From the NCBI RefSeq assembly GCF_000213175.1, contig NW_009799099.1, forward strand, positions 2,270,123 through 2,334,122: DNA of 64,000 nucleotides. Reading direction: 5' to 3'. This DNA comes from Neurospora tetrasperma FGSC 2508 (Eukaryota; Ascomycota; Sordariomycetes; Sordariales; Sordariaceae). Below the pieces are notes generated by a model. That model had not been told where the DNA came from. It did no database searches and saw only the letters and a program-made list of their open reading frames with translations. Position numbers and translations under genes: made by a program. Below, piece by piece: positions 38,078 to 49,266 of the stretch (positions are counted from its first letter, which is position 1; each line of letters opens with the position of its first letter).

Positions 38078-40561
38078 ATGTCGGTGGCAGTGGAATTACC
38101 ACTATCGGCTTTGTCGTCGTCTGCGACCGGTCCTACTGCCATGATGAACTCTGCGGATGTCAAGATGGAAGTTAACACTGAAGTTACAGGGGTTACAGGG
38201 ATTACAGAAGTTGTTACGGAAGTCCTCAGCACAGAAACCAACACAAACTCAAAAGCCGAGGACACATTGGAAGACGAAATCAACGAAATCATCATGCGCC
38301 CAGACGTGATCCCGACCAAACTTTGGGAGCACCCGGACCCGGAGAGCACGCCGATGTGGCGGTTCTTGCAGAATGTGAATAAGCGACATGGACTTGACAT
38401 GAAGGTCAGTATCCCATGTCCGCCATTTGACCCATTGCACCCCGGTATGTTAACAATATTCCTATCTAGACCTTCTCGGAGCTCCATGAATATTCCCTCC
38501 AAAACCGCTCGCAATTCTGGGCAGACGTCTGGGAGGAAGCCAACTATATCCACGAAGGCACCTACAGCAGAGTAGTCGACGAATCCGCCCCCATTGACGC
38601 CGTTCCCATCTGGTTCGAGGGCGTCAAGCTCAGCTACGCCGAGAACGTGCTCTACTCCCGACCCAAGGGTAGCTCTTCAAGTCAAACCCGATCCACAGTA
38701 GGGAAGGAAGACGACAAGGTAGCCGTGACCGAGGTGCGTGAAGGCGCAAGCGAAACCCGCGATGCCACCTACGGCGAGCTCCGCGAGCGAGCAGGGAGAC
38801 TAGCCGCCGCGATGAAGGCGCGTGGAGTCAAGAAGGGCGACATTGTGGTCATTGTGGGTTCCAACAGCATCGACACGCTGCTCGTCTGGCTGGCCACCTC
38901 GTGGTTGGGCGCCATTTTCAGCAGCAGCTCGACCGACATGGGCACCAAGGGTATTCTGCAGCGGACGGTGCAAGTCAATCCCAAGCTGCTGTTTATGGAC
39001 GACGCGGCCCTCTACAACGGCAAGATCGTCGACCTCCGGGAAAAGATGGCCGAAGTGGTCGAGGGCCTCAAAGACTGCAGCAACTTTGACAACATTGTCT
39101 CTATCCGACGCTTCTCCGAAGCCCGCGACATCTCGGCCGTTCCGAAAGCCATCACCTGGGACGACTTTCTTGCTTCCGCAGGCGCCACGCCCGCCATCCC
39201 GGACTTCGTCCGCATTCCCTTCCACGAACCCTACCTAATCTGCTACTCCTCCGGCACCACCGGAACGCCCAAAGCAATCGTACACTCCCTCGGCGGCGTG
39301 ATGATCTCTTACTTCAAAGAAGGCGGGCTCCACGAAGGTCTTACGGGATCCGACGTAACCCTCCAATACACCACCACAGGCTGGATCATGTACCTCTCCA
39401 ACGTCGCCATCTTGCTCTACGGCGGCAAAACCATCATCTACGACGGCTCGCCGTTCAAACCTGACTCCTCCATCTTGATTTCCCTCGCCGCCCAGCATAG
39501 AGTTACCAAGTTAGGCATTTCTCCCCGATGGATGTTCGAATTTGCCAAAAACGGCCAATCACCCCGTGAAATGGCCGACCTCTCAGCTTTGCGCATCGTC
39601 ACTTGCACAGGCATGGTCCTCTCCGACCAACTATTCGAGTGGTTCTACGACTCTGGCTTCCCCCCTTCGGTCCAGCTCGCCAATATCTCAGGAGGCACCG
39701 ACATCGCCGGCTGTTTCGGCATCTGCAACCCCCTGACGCCCGTCTACGTCGGCGGCACCCAGGGTCCCTCCCTGGGCGTCGCCGTGGAAATCTACGACTC
39801 CATGGTTGGCGACGGCGAACCAGGCCGTCCCGTCCCCGAAGGCACAGCAGGCGAATTGGTCGCCACCACCGCATTTCCCAACCTGCCCTGCTTCTTCTGG
39901 GCCGATCCCATTCCCGAAGACCAGAAAGGGGTGGCGTCCCCGGGAACGCGCTACCACTCTGCCTATTTTGCGCGCTTCCCGCACGTCTGGGCCCACGGCG
40001 ATTTCTGCGTGATCCACCCGACCACGCGATCTTTGCACCTCCTCGGGCGCGCCGACGGGGTTCTCAATCCTTCGGGTGTGAGGTTTGGCTCGGCGGAGAT
40101 TTACAGTGTCATTGAGCGCAGGTTCGCCGATCGCGTGCAGGACTCGTTGTGTGTAGGGCAGAGGAGGCCGAAGGATCATGACGAGAGTGTGATGCTTTTC
40201 TTGCTGATGAAGCCCGGCCAGAAGCTGGATGAGGCGCTGGTGAAAGAGGTCAAGGAGGCGATTGGAAAGGATCTGAGTAAGAGGCATGTGCCGAAATGGA
40301 TTTTTGAGACGCCTGAAATTCCTGTGAGTTTTCTTCTTTTCCCGTGAGGGTACCTTTCTCTTTGTGGGGGTTTGATAACTAACCAGACAAAATAAAATAC
40401 AGACAACCATCAATCTCAAAAAAGTTGAATTACCCGTCAAGCACATCGTGTGCGGACGTAAGGTCAAGCCGAGCGGGACGCTGGCTAATCCGCAGAGTCT
40501 GGACTTTTACTACCAGTTTGCAAAGGTGGAGGAGCTGGTGAATCCTCATCCTAACCTTTGA
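38078..40561 (+). CDS. Acetoacetyl-CoA synthetase (acetoacetate-CoA ligase)
   Basis: Exons 38078-38404, 38470-40323 and 40403-40561 give 779 aa. The enzyme activates acetoacetate to acetoacetyl-CoA with ATP in the cytosol, feeding sterol and lipid synthesis or ketone-body and leucine-derived carbon use. The N-terminal region carries the family's LWEHPDPESTPMWRF block, and exon 2 has FSELHEYSLQNRSQFW and SYAENVL. The AMP-binding core includes YSSGTTGTPK (368-377), TTTGWIMY, ISGGTDIAGCF and GRADGVLNPSGVRFGSAEIY. The C-terminal lysine region is INLKKVELPVKH in exon 3. The protein is longer than the usual ~650-690 aa because of a Ser/Thr/Val-rich N-terminal extension of about 65 residues. A start at one of the nearby downstream ATGs (such as the MM at about residues 22-23) cannot be excluded. 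The gene converges with the CDC16 homologue 376 bp downstream. Confidence 0.93.
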
Positions 40562-40937
40562 GGGTACATAATTAGGGGATGATCTCTGAGTATGGGGATG
40601 TCTTTACGAACTTGCGATAATCATGTAATGTTTGATGTATGATCAGGGGATTATTAGTACGACAGTAATGTACACGACACAAGTGTTGGATACGATGATG
40701 AGCTGAATCCAAGACTTACCAACCACTGGCTCAATCACAACAACCCAATACCCCGTCATGAATTATCTGCTTTTGATACTCCGTGCTTTCCTTGGCCTCC
40801 CGTTCCAACTTTTAGTTCCAGCCTTGATCAATATCCTATCCTGGACGCCATCGCTATGCCTATTTCCCGTGCTGATGTGCCAAGTACGGATAATCCAACA
40901 ACAATGCTAATCAATCAAATCCCCATTACCATCCTAG
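40562..40937. other. Convergent 3' intergenic spacer
   Basis: This short spacer lies between the stops of the acetoacetyl-CoA synthetase gene (+) and the CDC16/Cut9 gene (-). It must hold both polyadenylation regions, which may overlap. No open frame of note is present. Confidence 0.7.
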
Positions 40938-42967
40938 TCAGTCGCTCAGCTCCATGCTATCCACCTCTTCTTGATCTCCCCTAAACAATCTAGTGCCCCC
41001 CGCCGCTCCCCTCCTTCCACCCCTAGCAACGCCCTTCCCTTTATCCTTCACACCACCTTGTCCTGGCGTCTCCGCAACGGCCCGCCTCCCCCTGTCCCTG
41101 GCCGATCTCATCCTCGCCGCAACCCCCAGCAACTGCTCAAAGCTGGCCGTGATCGCCTCATCCCCCGCTTCCCCGCCAAGACCCGCATCTGCAGTCCCTA
41201 GCAGCCCTATACCCCCTGCTTCTGCCGACTCCTCAAGCGCCTTATTCAGCAACTCCGTAGCGATGGGGTCCTGCGGGTGTATCGCCAACGCCTCATGCAA
41301 CACCCGCACCGCCTCATCTGGTTTCCCTTGATCCAGGTATATCAATCCCTTGGCGCAAAATATCTGGGCATCTTTCCCGCCATCGCGAAGGACCTGGTCA
41401 AACTCCTCCAACGCCTCATCATGTTTCCTCAGCCGCCTCAGCGCATGCCCCAGGTTCGTACGGGCACCCAGCCAAGCGTGAGGATCGCTATCGGTCTCCT
41501 CGGCAATGGCGAGGGCCTGGTCGAACATCTTGACGGCCTCCTTCAGGCGGTCCTGGTGGTAGAGTACGATGCCCATCTCGTTGAGCAGCAGCGGGTCTGT
41601 CTTGCACAGCGAGTAGGCTGTCTTGAGGAACTCCTCGGCGGCCGTCATGTTGTTCATGGCGTGGTTCTGCATGCCCAAAAAGACCTGCGGTAAGTGGGTG
41701 CCTGTGAATAAGCGGGCCGCGGTCGAGTAAGCCGTCACGGCCTGGTCGTGCTCGCCCTCGGCGGCGAAGGTGTGCGCGAAGCCTATCCAGGCCGGACCAA
41801 AGTTGGCGTCCATCATGCTGGCCTTGCTAAAGTAGCGGCGCGCGTCGGCGATCTTGCCCGTGGTGAAGTAATAGATTCCGACGGCGAGCCAGGTGCAGGG
41901 TTCGTCGGGGTGGGTGTCGGCTAGTTCGTGGGCGATCAGGAAGAGTACGTTCGTTTTTCGGAGCTCGTACAGACAGGCAAGATGAATCGGGTAGACGGCG
42001 AAATTGTATTTGTCGTCCATCAGGATCGACTCGGTGATCGCAAGCGCATCCTTAAAGCGGCATTGCGTATAGAGCAGGTCGGCCTTGGCGAGCAAGATAT
42101 CGGCATTGTTCTCGAGACCATAGTGTGTCGAAAGCGACTCGATGGCTGTGTTGAAGGCTTGTGGGTTGCGGTATTTGGAGAGCTGTGTTTGGTACAGCAT
42201 ATGCACGTAGTCGGCTGGTTCGTCCTCCATGTCTGGGTCATCGCCTGGAGCACGAATCGAGTCGAAGGCGAGCGACTGCATAAACTCGTCCTCCTCATCG
42301 GGCGACATCAGTGAGTTCTTGACCAGTTGGCTGAAGGCCTCGAAACACTGGACATCGATCCGCAAAGCATCTTTGTAGGCTTCCTTGGCTCGGTCGAAGG
42401 CATTCTGCTTGGCGTAACAGAGCCCTCGGAGATAGCACATGGAGGCTTCGTAGCGTCTGTTTGGTATGTCTTCCTCTGGTATATCGTCGCCTTGCTCGTG
42501 GTGGCGCGATGGTGTTTTTGAACTGGCTCTTGCTGTGGCGCCGCGCAAGCCTCGAGTAGTCTTCCGTTTCGCATTAGTCGCAAATAGGTGTGTCGGGGTG
42601 TGTTCGCCTAGTATCGCGAGGGCCTCGACGAAGTTGTTTTGTTTGATTAGGCAGTGCGCTGCGAGGTATCGGCAGGATGGACTCGAGGTGAGGAGGTCTT
42701 GTTTGACAAGCAGTGCCTGTGCTCGAGTATAATTTCCGGCGGCAAAGTGGACTTGGGCCAGAAAGAAGGCATCGTTATCGTCATCTGGAGCGACTCAACA
42801 GTTAGACATCAGAGCCGGTACCGGAATGAGGATTCAAACAAGTGCTTACTTGTCATGGCAAGGAGCTTGTCCCCTATGAATATAGCTGACTCGTACTGGG
42901 CTTTGTTGAGGGCATCCTGGCGCCATTCGCGCAGGAACTTTTCCATGTTAGGTTGCGAAGAAGCCAT
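40938..42967 (-). CDS. Anaphase-promoting complex subunit Cdc16/Cut9 (APC6)
   Basis: Exons 42967-42850 and 42784-40938 encode 654 aa. Cdc16/Cut9/APC6 is a TPR scaffold of the APC/C ubiquitin ligase that drives the metaphase-anaphase transition and mitotic exit in the nucleus. The N-terminus MEKFLREWRQDALNKAQYESAIF matches fungal Cut9. Tandem TPRs follow, for example YEASMCYLRGLCYAKQNAFD, ARRYFSKASMMDANFGPAWI, GHALRRLRKHDEALEEFDQV and LIYLDQGKPDEAVRVLHEAL. Between the first repeats and the main TPR array is a Lys/Arg- and acid-rich disordered insert (about residues 105-145). The C-terminal ~90 residues are low-complexity, Gly/Ala/Arg-rich and acidic at the end. The 65-nt intron splits the N-terminal helix-forming region. 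Length fits the family. Confidence 0.93.
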
Positions 42968-44007
42968 GCTGAGATGCCGGCCTCTTCATCGGCCGGCATA
43001 GAGTTGTGACGAGCGTCGAGAAGGTGAATCAATTTCAGTATTGGTCTGTACTTGTAGTGCGATGCGATGGATGGCGGCAGGAAGAATGCGACAAGTTGCG
43101 ACAAGATGCCAAAGTCAACCAGTGCTCGGTAAGGTGTATTGCTTGAGCTAAAGCTAGTAAGAGAAGTCGGTAAATGCGCCAAATCCAATGCTTTTTGGGT
43201 GTATTACTAGGGCGTGAAAAAGGATGTACATTGAGGAAGTAAGTCAACAGAGATGTCCAAGCAATACAAAGACTCCTTCTCCTAGTTGGAAAAGAATGTT
43301 TCCCGACGCGATGTCCTGCAATGACGAAGGGCACATCGCGTTGGCGGGCGGGTGGACACAAGCGGCAGGCAATGGCGGGATGCGCGAGTTCAGGTGAGGG
43401 GCTCCACCCGCCCAGACTAACTGTACTAACCGTAATCGGTAGTTTGTTGACTTGCTCAAGGACAGTGCCGTTCCCCCTTTCCTTCTTCTTGCTTTGCGCT
43501 ATGCAAACCCGACAAGCTTCAATTTCTGGACCATCTTTCAAGCCTGAGGTGGTTGGACATATATGCATAACGGCAAAGAAAACATGAACGATACATCGGT
43601 ACCGACACATCGCCATTGAGACCATCTGCATCATGGCGAATAACATATGGCTGTTCAGTTTCAGCTGAGTGGCTTCTCTTGTACCATTTAGCCGTCATCA
43701 CATAGGTCATGGGCAGTTGGCCGCGCATAGGCAACAAAGAGCCTGATATCGAAGAACATGCTGCTGGATATCATAAACGTGTTAAATCAGAACGAGACTT
43801 GTACCTGAGCAGACTCTCTCTATATTTTATCTAATTTTTTTTTTTTTTTAACATTTCAATTTCTTGATTGAATCAGCCTGATAGGAGTAATCCGAGGCCG
43901 CATACATCCAGATGTGCCAAATCCACCACGTGATAACTGAGGTAGAGGTTTAGTCAACTGATAATAAGTTGGTGCAAAAAAGAAGAGAAGAAAAACACAA
44001 AGAGGGG

Positions 44008-44052
<45 letters not shown>

Positions 44053-44558
44053 TTCGACCCCTCGAGTAGGTATGTAGACCGAACGACGATACCCCAGCTG
44101 CTGCAGACCTGATTTACGAAAACCGCTGCGCTTAGTTTCCATCAACGGTAGCCACTGCACCTTGAGACCACAGGGCTCCCCGTTGTGGTAGAGGGGCTGG
44201 GTCACAACCCTCATATGGTGTCTGTTACTGGTACCTGGGCCACGTCTAGGCTAGGAAGGTACAGGGCGGGAAGCGAGTATCGCATTACCTGTATGATCTC
44301 TGCCATGAGGAAAGGAGTGTGTTGGCCGGGGCGACGGCGGCGGAAGGAAGGAAGGAAGGAAAGAAGAAATGGTGAGACAAAGAACTCGGAATGGTGAAGA
44401 CAATGGTGGAAAGAACGCTGGTACGCAAGTATAGTCTAGATTGTATGTCTCTATTATTACGTCTCAATCCAATTTTTCTTCGTTCAAGCTACCTCTCCAC
44501 CTATATTTTTAGCGAGGGAGGATCCTCCCACAATACCCCCTTCTCAAACCCATCCGTC
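42968..44558. other. Intergenic region: CDC16 promoter and alkaline phosphatase 3' end
   Basis: No gene is supported; the 203-codon minus-strand frame at 43035-43646 shows no family signature. The region has a T15 run (43835-43849), an A42 run (44008-44049) followed by GGGTTCGACCCC, a CACGTG near 43927, and a GGAAGGAA repeat near 44341-44360. Confidence 0.6.
44008..44049. repeat. Homopolymer A42
   Basis: This is the longest homopolymer in the window, an uninterrupted run of about 42 A preceded by purine-rich sequence and followed at once by GGGTTCGACCCC. The exact length is likely unreliable or variable. No flanking retroelement body was recognised. Confidence 0.9.
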
Positions 44559-46808
44559 TTACCTCCCCTTCCCACCATCAGTCTTCTTAGTGGGATGTCC
44601 CAACCCCAAGCAACTCGCAATCTTGAAAAAGATATCGGTATTGCTATAAACACCCCCAAAGTTGCCCGAGCAAGGCCCTTGCGCAAAAACCGGCACATCC
44701 GTGAGCGAGTGAACGCCCTGGCTCTCAGTCGTAGGCAACGTGCCGTTGACCACAAACCCGCCCGTTCTATCGGTAGGATTAACGTAATAATCATCATCAC
44801 CCATACCCGGCAGCGTCACAGCAGGCGTACGGGAGCCGTTCTTGCCGACGCCGTACTGCTCACGGCGGTCAGGAGCGGCACCGGTGCCAGCGGCAATCAC
44901 GTAGCGCGGGTCCCAGTTGACAGGGAAGTTGGGCCCCGTGTTGTAGCTGATACCCGGCTGCTCGACCGTGTACTGGGATAGTCCGGATTCCTTGTACACG
45001 CCGACGGCGGAGCGCTTGTGCCGGTCGTCCTTGTCGTGCTGGGCAGCGAGGTACTTGGTGTCGGCGCCGCCAAAGACGTCGAAGCCGTGGCCGTGATCAG
45101 CGGTGACGACGATGAGGGTGTTGTTGAGCTCTCCGAGGTCTTGGAGTTTCTGGATCGTGGCCCGGACGGTGTCGTCAAGCTCGAGCAGGTCGCCGAGGGC
45201 GCGCTCGTAGTCAAGCACGTGCATCTGCTTGTCGATGGAGGCCGCTTCGGACATGAGGAAGAAGCCGTCCTTGCCGCCGCGTTTGTGCAGGATGTCGATG
45301 GCTTTGAGGGTCATTTCCTTTTGGCCGGGAATGTCCTTTGCTGGACCGGAGGCGCCCGAGGGGTCGTTCTTGAGCTTCAGAGTGTTTTCGGGGAAGATGT
45401 TGCGGTCTAGCCAGACGGGCAGGTTGGACTTGCAAAAGATACCGAGCGCCTTCTTGTCGTCGGGAAGAGCGAGGAGGGAGGTCTTGTTGAGGCTGACCGA
45501 GTATCCTTTCTTGGCGAATTCGGCGTAGTAGTCCTTACCCTGGTATGAGGCAGAGCTGGGAAGGAACTGTTCGGCACCACCCCCAAAGTAAACATCCGGG
45601 CCATCTTGCTTTGTCCACGAAGTGTTTGAGAACCCATTGAGTGCTTGCTCAATGAGAGCGCCATATTCATACCGGGAGCGCGTGTGGGCGGTGAGAGCAG
45701 TAGGTGTGGCGTCGGCAATGAAGGCAGTCGAGACAGCACCCCAGGCAGAACCCTTAAAGCATTGGTGTCAGCAGGGGACAAGGAGAGATGGTAAGCTTGT
45801 AAGCGACTTACCCAGATACGCTTGAGAAGCTCAACGATGGTCTCGACCTTGGGATCGTCGAACTTGTCTGGCGACGAGTCAACGTAAACACTGTGTGTAC
45901 TGTCAGTATGGCTTGAACGTTGTTCCCGCCAATATCACTTCTCGACTTACCCCATAGCGTTGACAGTGGTCTTGTGTCCTGTATATAAAGCAGAAGCCGA
46001 GTTCGCGCTATCGGTAATGAACGAGTCGATAGAGTGTGTCTGTCAGGCTGTTAGTTTGTTGCAGAGACAGCAATCACTGGGCCTCGATACTAACCATCTG
46101 ATGACCCAAAGTTGGGAACTTGTCAAGCTGCAAAGTGCTCTGATACTTGCCATTGATGGACTTGTGGGCGAGCAGTCGAGCAGCGGTGATCATGTTGGTG
46201 GTCATACCGTCTCCTGAAAATTAAAGTTGACGGATCAGCCGACGTCCAGTGCCAAGTGATTCTCGCGAGAAAGCAAACATACCAATGAAAAGAATGACAT
46301 TCTTAGCCTTCTTCTTGGTCGCAAGTGGTCTCACCATCCAAATGGCCGTTGTCGTCTTTCCCGAGTAATAGTTCAACGTAACCGTATATGTACCGGGCTC
46401 ATACAGCGCAACTTGACGATAGATCTTGGAAGCGACATTGACGACCGAGGGAGTCTTGGCATCCTGGGCGAACAGGTCCTCATACCAAGAAAACGTCCAT
46501 TTCTCGAGCGAAGGTTCCTTTAGTTCGAAGAAAGACGCAATGCTCTGGGGCTTCCCATTGTCCTTGGCGATGGTGACGGTGAACTTCTCATCCGGAACTC
46601 CGTCGTTGAAGGCCTCGGATCCGTTCTTGGGGGCGTGCACCTCAAAGCGTATGTCGAAGTGCTGTCCGGGGAGGAAATCTTGCTGGTCAGGTGGGAGGAT
46701 GCAGCCCAAGGTTGGGCAAGTACCAAGCCGTTGAAAAGTCTGGCCGGAGACGACTGAGAGCGAAGTGGCCAGCAGGGCGAGGGCGCCGCTTATCCTGCTG
46801 GAGATCAT
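44559..46808 (-). CDS. Secreted alkaline phosphatase
   Basis: Five exons (46808-46283, 46213-46095, 46039-45951, 45890-45812, 45752-44559) give 668 aa. It hydrolyses phosphate monoesters outside the cell or in the secretory path. A signal peptide (1-22, ending VVSG) precedes a fungal beta-rich N-terminal domain (about 25-165). The PF00245-type catalytic domain then shows IGDGMTTNM (metal ligand Asp177), TDSANSASAL with nucleophile Ser226, SEAASIDKQMH (Glu440, Asp445, His449) and TADHGHGFD (Asp490, His491), plus a later GVHSLTDVPVFA histidine. Each exon junction restores a motif: the first intron splits IG-DGM and the third AMG-VYVDSS. Regulation is probably by phosphate starvation: a CACGTG site, the NUC-1/Pho4 core, lies 353 bp upstream. 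It may correspond to the repressible phosphatase of Neurospora, but I do not assert orthology. Confidence 0.93.
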
Positions 46809-47807
46809 GATGCCAGCACGAAGCGAGGAAATGAGAGCAGGAACCGGTTTGTGGTGGTGGTGGTTGGAACGCTGGAGAGAGCCATCATGAGGGTCGAGAC
46901 GGTGCCGTCCTGGTCATATATACCCGCAATCTTTTTGGGTGTGATGGAGTTGATGACGAGGGTACATGTTCCTTTACCCTAGTAGGAACGTGCCTATTTC
47001 GACGCAGGTACTGGAGTCGTGGTGCACACATGCTTCGAGAGGCTGGGCTGCTGTCGCTCAGCCAAGGAGCCAAGGAAGCTATCTACGCCAGCCATGGCTT
47101 CAACATCCGACATCGCTTGGGGCACGAAGATGAACGTCGTCGGACAAGCGGTATCCTGGGCACGTGTCCATCTCTTGAGGATCTTTCATTGGTGCTGTCT
47201 TGGTACGGCTCGGGATGCACCACAACTTCACAACACCATCGAACCATCGGAAGTCGTCTGCATATCGCATCGCAAGCGACTCGGGGAGTAGACTGGGTGC
47301 CTGGCTGAGAACCAAGGACGACAAGCTGAGGGCGAGTTGATCGTAACCATGATCAAGCAAGGTAGGGCCGAGCTATTGGCATCCGGCAGTTATGCGGTTG
47401 CATCCACCGCAACCAGAAGCCGGGGATAGTGCCTCGGTGCCATGTGCGCCATGAGCGGGAACGTCAAAGGTTGAAGCGACGATGTGAACGTGGTTCAACT
47501 CGGGAGACTGATTGGCGATTGAGCGGCTGAGGGGCTAATATTGCCCACTGCTACTATACCCGGGCAGCTACGTACCCCCCATGTCATTTCAAAAGTGACG
47601 ACAACTCCCACACTGTGTATGAAAAGATTCCCACTTCTATGATAACTTGATACGAATGTTCGGCCGTGTTCTTGTATGAATGAACGCTTACAGATTGTGG
47701 AATGGGGACATTGATTGTTTGCAATGTAGCCAAAACCAGGCAAAAGCAATGTAGAACAGTGCCTATATGGTCTTGACATTTTAGTGCACTTACAGCAACA
47801 ATCAAGA
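46809..47807. other. Intergenic region: alkaline phosphatase promoter and tRNA 5' flank
   Basis: No coding gene is supported. The part near 46808 should be the phosphatase promoter and leader, including CACGTG at 47161-47166. The part near 47800 is the tRNA 5' flank. Confidence 0.6.
47161..47166. promoter_or_regulatory. CACGTG E-box upstream of the alkaline phosphatase gene
   Basis: This is a perfect CACGTG palindrome 353 bp upstream of the phosphatase ATG. CACGTG is the established core bound by Neurospora NUC-1 and yeast Pho4 at phosphate-repressible genes. It is a single copy and other CACGTG words occur elsewhere in the window, so function is only suggested by position. Confidence 0.35.
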
Positions 47808-47881
47808 TCCCTCGTGGCGCAATTGGCTAGCGCGTCAGACTGTTAATCTGGAGGCTGTAAGTTCGATCCTTACCGAGGGAG
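47808..47881 (+). tRNA. tRNA-Asn (anticodon GUU)
   Basis: A 74-nt cloverleaf folds fully. The acceptor stem pairs TCCCTCG with CGAGGGA, with G as discriminator. The D arm is GCGC/GCGC with the loop AATTGGCTA. The anticodon stem is TCAGA/TCTGG with loop CTGTTAA, placing GTT at 34-36. The variable loop is AGGCT and the T arm is GTAAG/CTTAC with loop TTCGATC. There is no intron. The internal A box (TGGCGCAATTGG) and B box (GTTCGATCC) are intact. Confidence 0.97.
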
Positions 47882-48208
47882 CTTTCTTTTTTCTCCCAAC
47901 TCCTTTTTATTCTTCGTCCTTATATATTTTTTTTTTCTATTTACATAGCGTTCCTCAAAAACAGCTTCAACGAATAACACCCATACATTAATTACTCTCG
48001 ATCTATTTATTTTATCCGTTGCTAATGTCATTTTGCCTTACGCTTTCTCTTTTTTGTTCCATCAACTGAGAGAAATCAAACATACTGTAACTGCTCTTTT
48101 CTTTCTTCCCTTAACCTTCTCCTCTCTGCATGATACGGTTGTTAGGTTAGGACCGATTAAGCCCATCATGCCGCCATCAGACAAAGCTTCTCCAATCCCA
48201 CTCTCCTG
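47882..48208. other. Spacer between tRNA-Asn and the CutC gene
   Basis: This T-rich intergenic sequence holds the Pol III terminator and the probable 3' UTR of the CutC homologue. No further feature is seen. Confidence 0.6.
47887..47892 (+). terminator. RNA polymerase III terminator of tRNA-Asn
   Basis: A T6 run begins five bases after the discriminator base of the tRNA, the expected Pol III termination signal; a T3 lies just before it. Confidence 0.85.
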
Positions 48209-49266
48209 CTAGTACGCCCAAGAGGCCGCTGTCCAATTTTTTGCAGCTTCTTCTGCAGCGTTCAATCTCATCAACATAGTCCATGCTTCCGTATAAGGGG
48301 AGGCCTCGCCAGTCAAGCACGAAGAGTGAAGCCAAAAATCCCGGTGCTGCGCCAGCTCCTTCATCGCATAGCATATGTCCCACACGTTGCCATACCGTAC
48401 GCCGCCACCAACTATCAACTCAAACTTGTCTTCTTCCTTTTCCTTCAGCGCCGCCCTCCCAAGTTCCCCGAGTGTTTCCAGGTTGTTAGTCGCATTTCCC
48501 CATCCTCCGGACGTCAACACCCCTTTGAAGCCATGCCCTTTCATCTTCTCGACAAGGCGTCCAATCGGGATCTTTGTGCCCGGGTAGTTCTGCGAAGTCG
48601 CGAGCACGCCGTCAAAGGCGCGGTGCAGGTAACAGGGATAAGGATGGGCCGTGAAGGTCAGCCTTTTGTTGGCCTTAGGATGAAGCATCAGCTCGTTTAA
48701 GGGACCGTCTAATCGTTTCTGCACCCCGAAAACGAACCCGTCGCCGCGTTCCGGGCTGAGGACATCTCGACCCATTGTCTTGAAGTCTTCAATACTCTGG
48801 CACATTGCGAGCAGCTCGGCTTCAGAGTACTGAAAATCCTGAACTTCTATCATTGGAGAGACGGATTTGTCGTCGTTTTTTGCACCTCGGGGCCGGATCA
48901 TGATTCGTATGGCCGGTTGTTGGTCTTCCGCGAGGATCTCTGATTTTCGCAAATGAGTAAGGAACCGAATCGCATCTTTGATGTCAGGAGTCAATCCACC
49001 GTCTCCTGTATTTGAGCAACTGTGTTAGTCTTGAGTGAACTCTCAAGTTTGTTCCGAAATAGCGCGTGGTGGCCAGAACAGGATGTAACGGATGGCTTAC
49101 CATACGAACCAACGGCGTTTAGTTCCAGCCGGATCCGGCGACATTCGGCAGAATTGAAGTTTTTGCAGAGCTTCAGTAGCTCTTTGAAACTCATTTGTTC
49201 AAAAGAACGGACATCGTCTTCTTCCACGTCGGTGGTAAAGATTGGGATCTCGAGTTTGAAGGGCAT
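48209..49266 (-). CDS. CutC family copper homeostasis protein
   Basis: Exons 49266-49101 and 49005-48209 encode 320 aa. CutC proteins are cytosolic TIM-barrel proteins linked to copper tolerance in bacteria and animals; the biochemical role is not settled. Family blocks are visible: LEIPIF at the N-terminus, RIRLELNAVGSYGDGGLTPD across the splice junction, IRIMIRPRG, FVFGVQ, LTFTAHPYPCYLHRAFD, GVLTSGGWGN, ELIVGGGVRYGN and FWLHSSC. Compared with bacterial CutC there is an extra acidic and helical stretch between the first strand and RLELNA (about residues 12-45). The HRAFD motif and the barrel glycines are intact, so the protein is probably functional. The start is the first ATG before the LEIPIF strand. 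Confidence 0.92.

Noticed and set aside
43035-43646. 203-codon minus-strand frame upstream of CDC16
   Set aside because: It is read from promoter DNA and has no recognisable motif.
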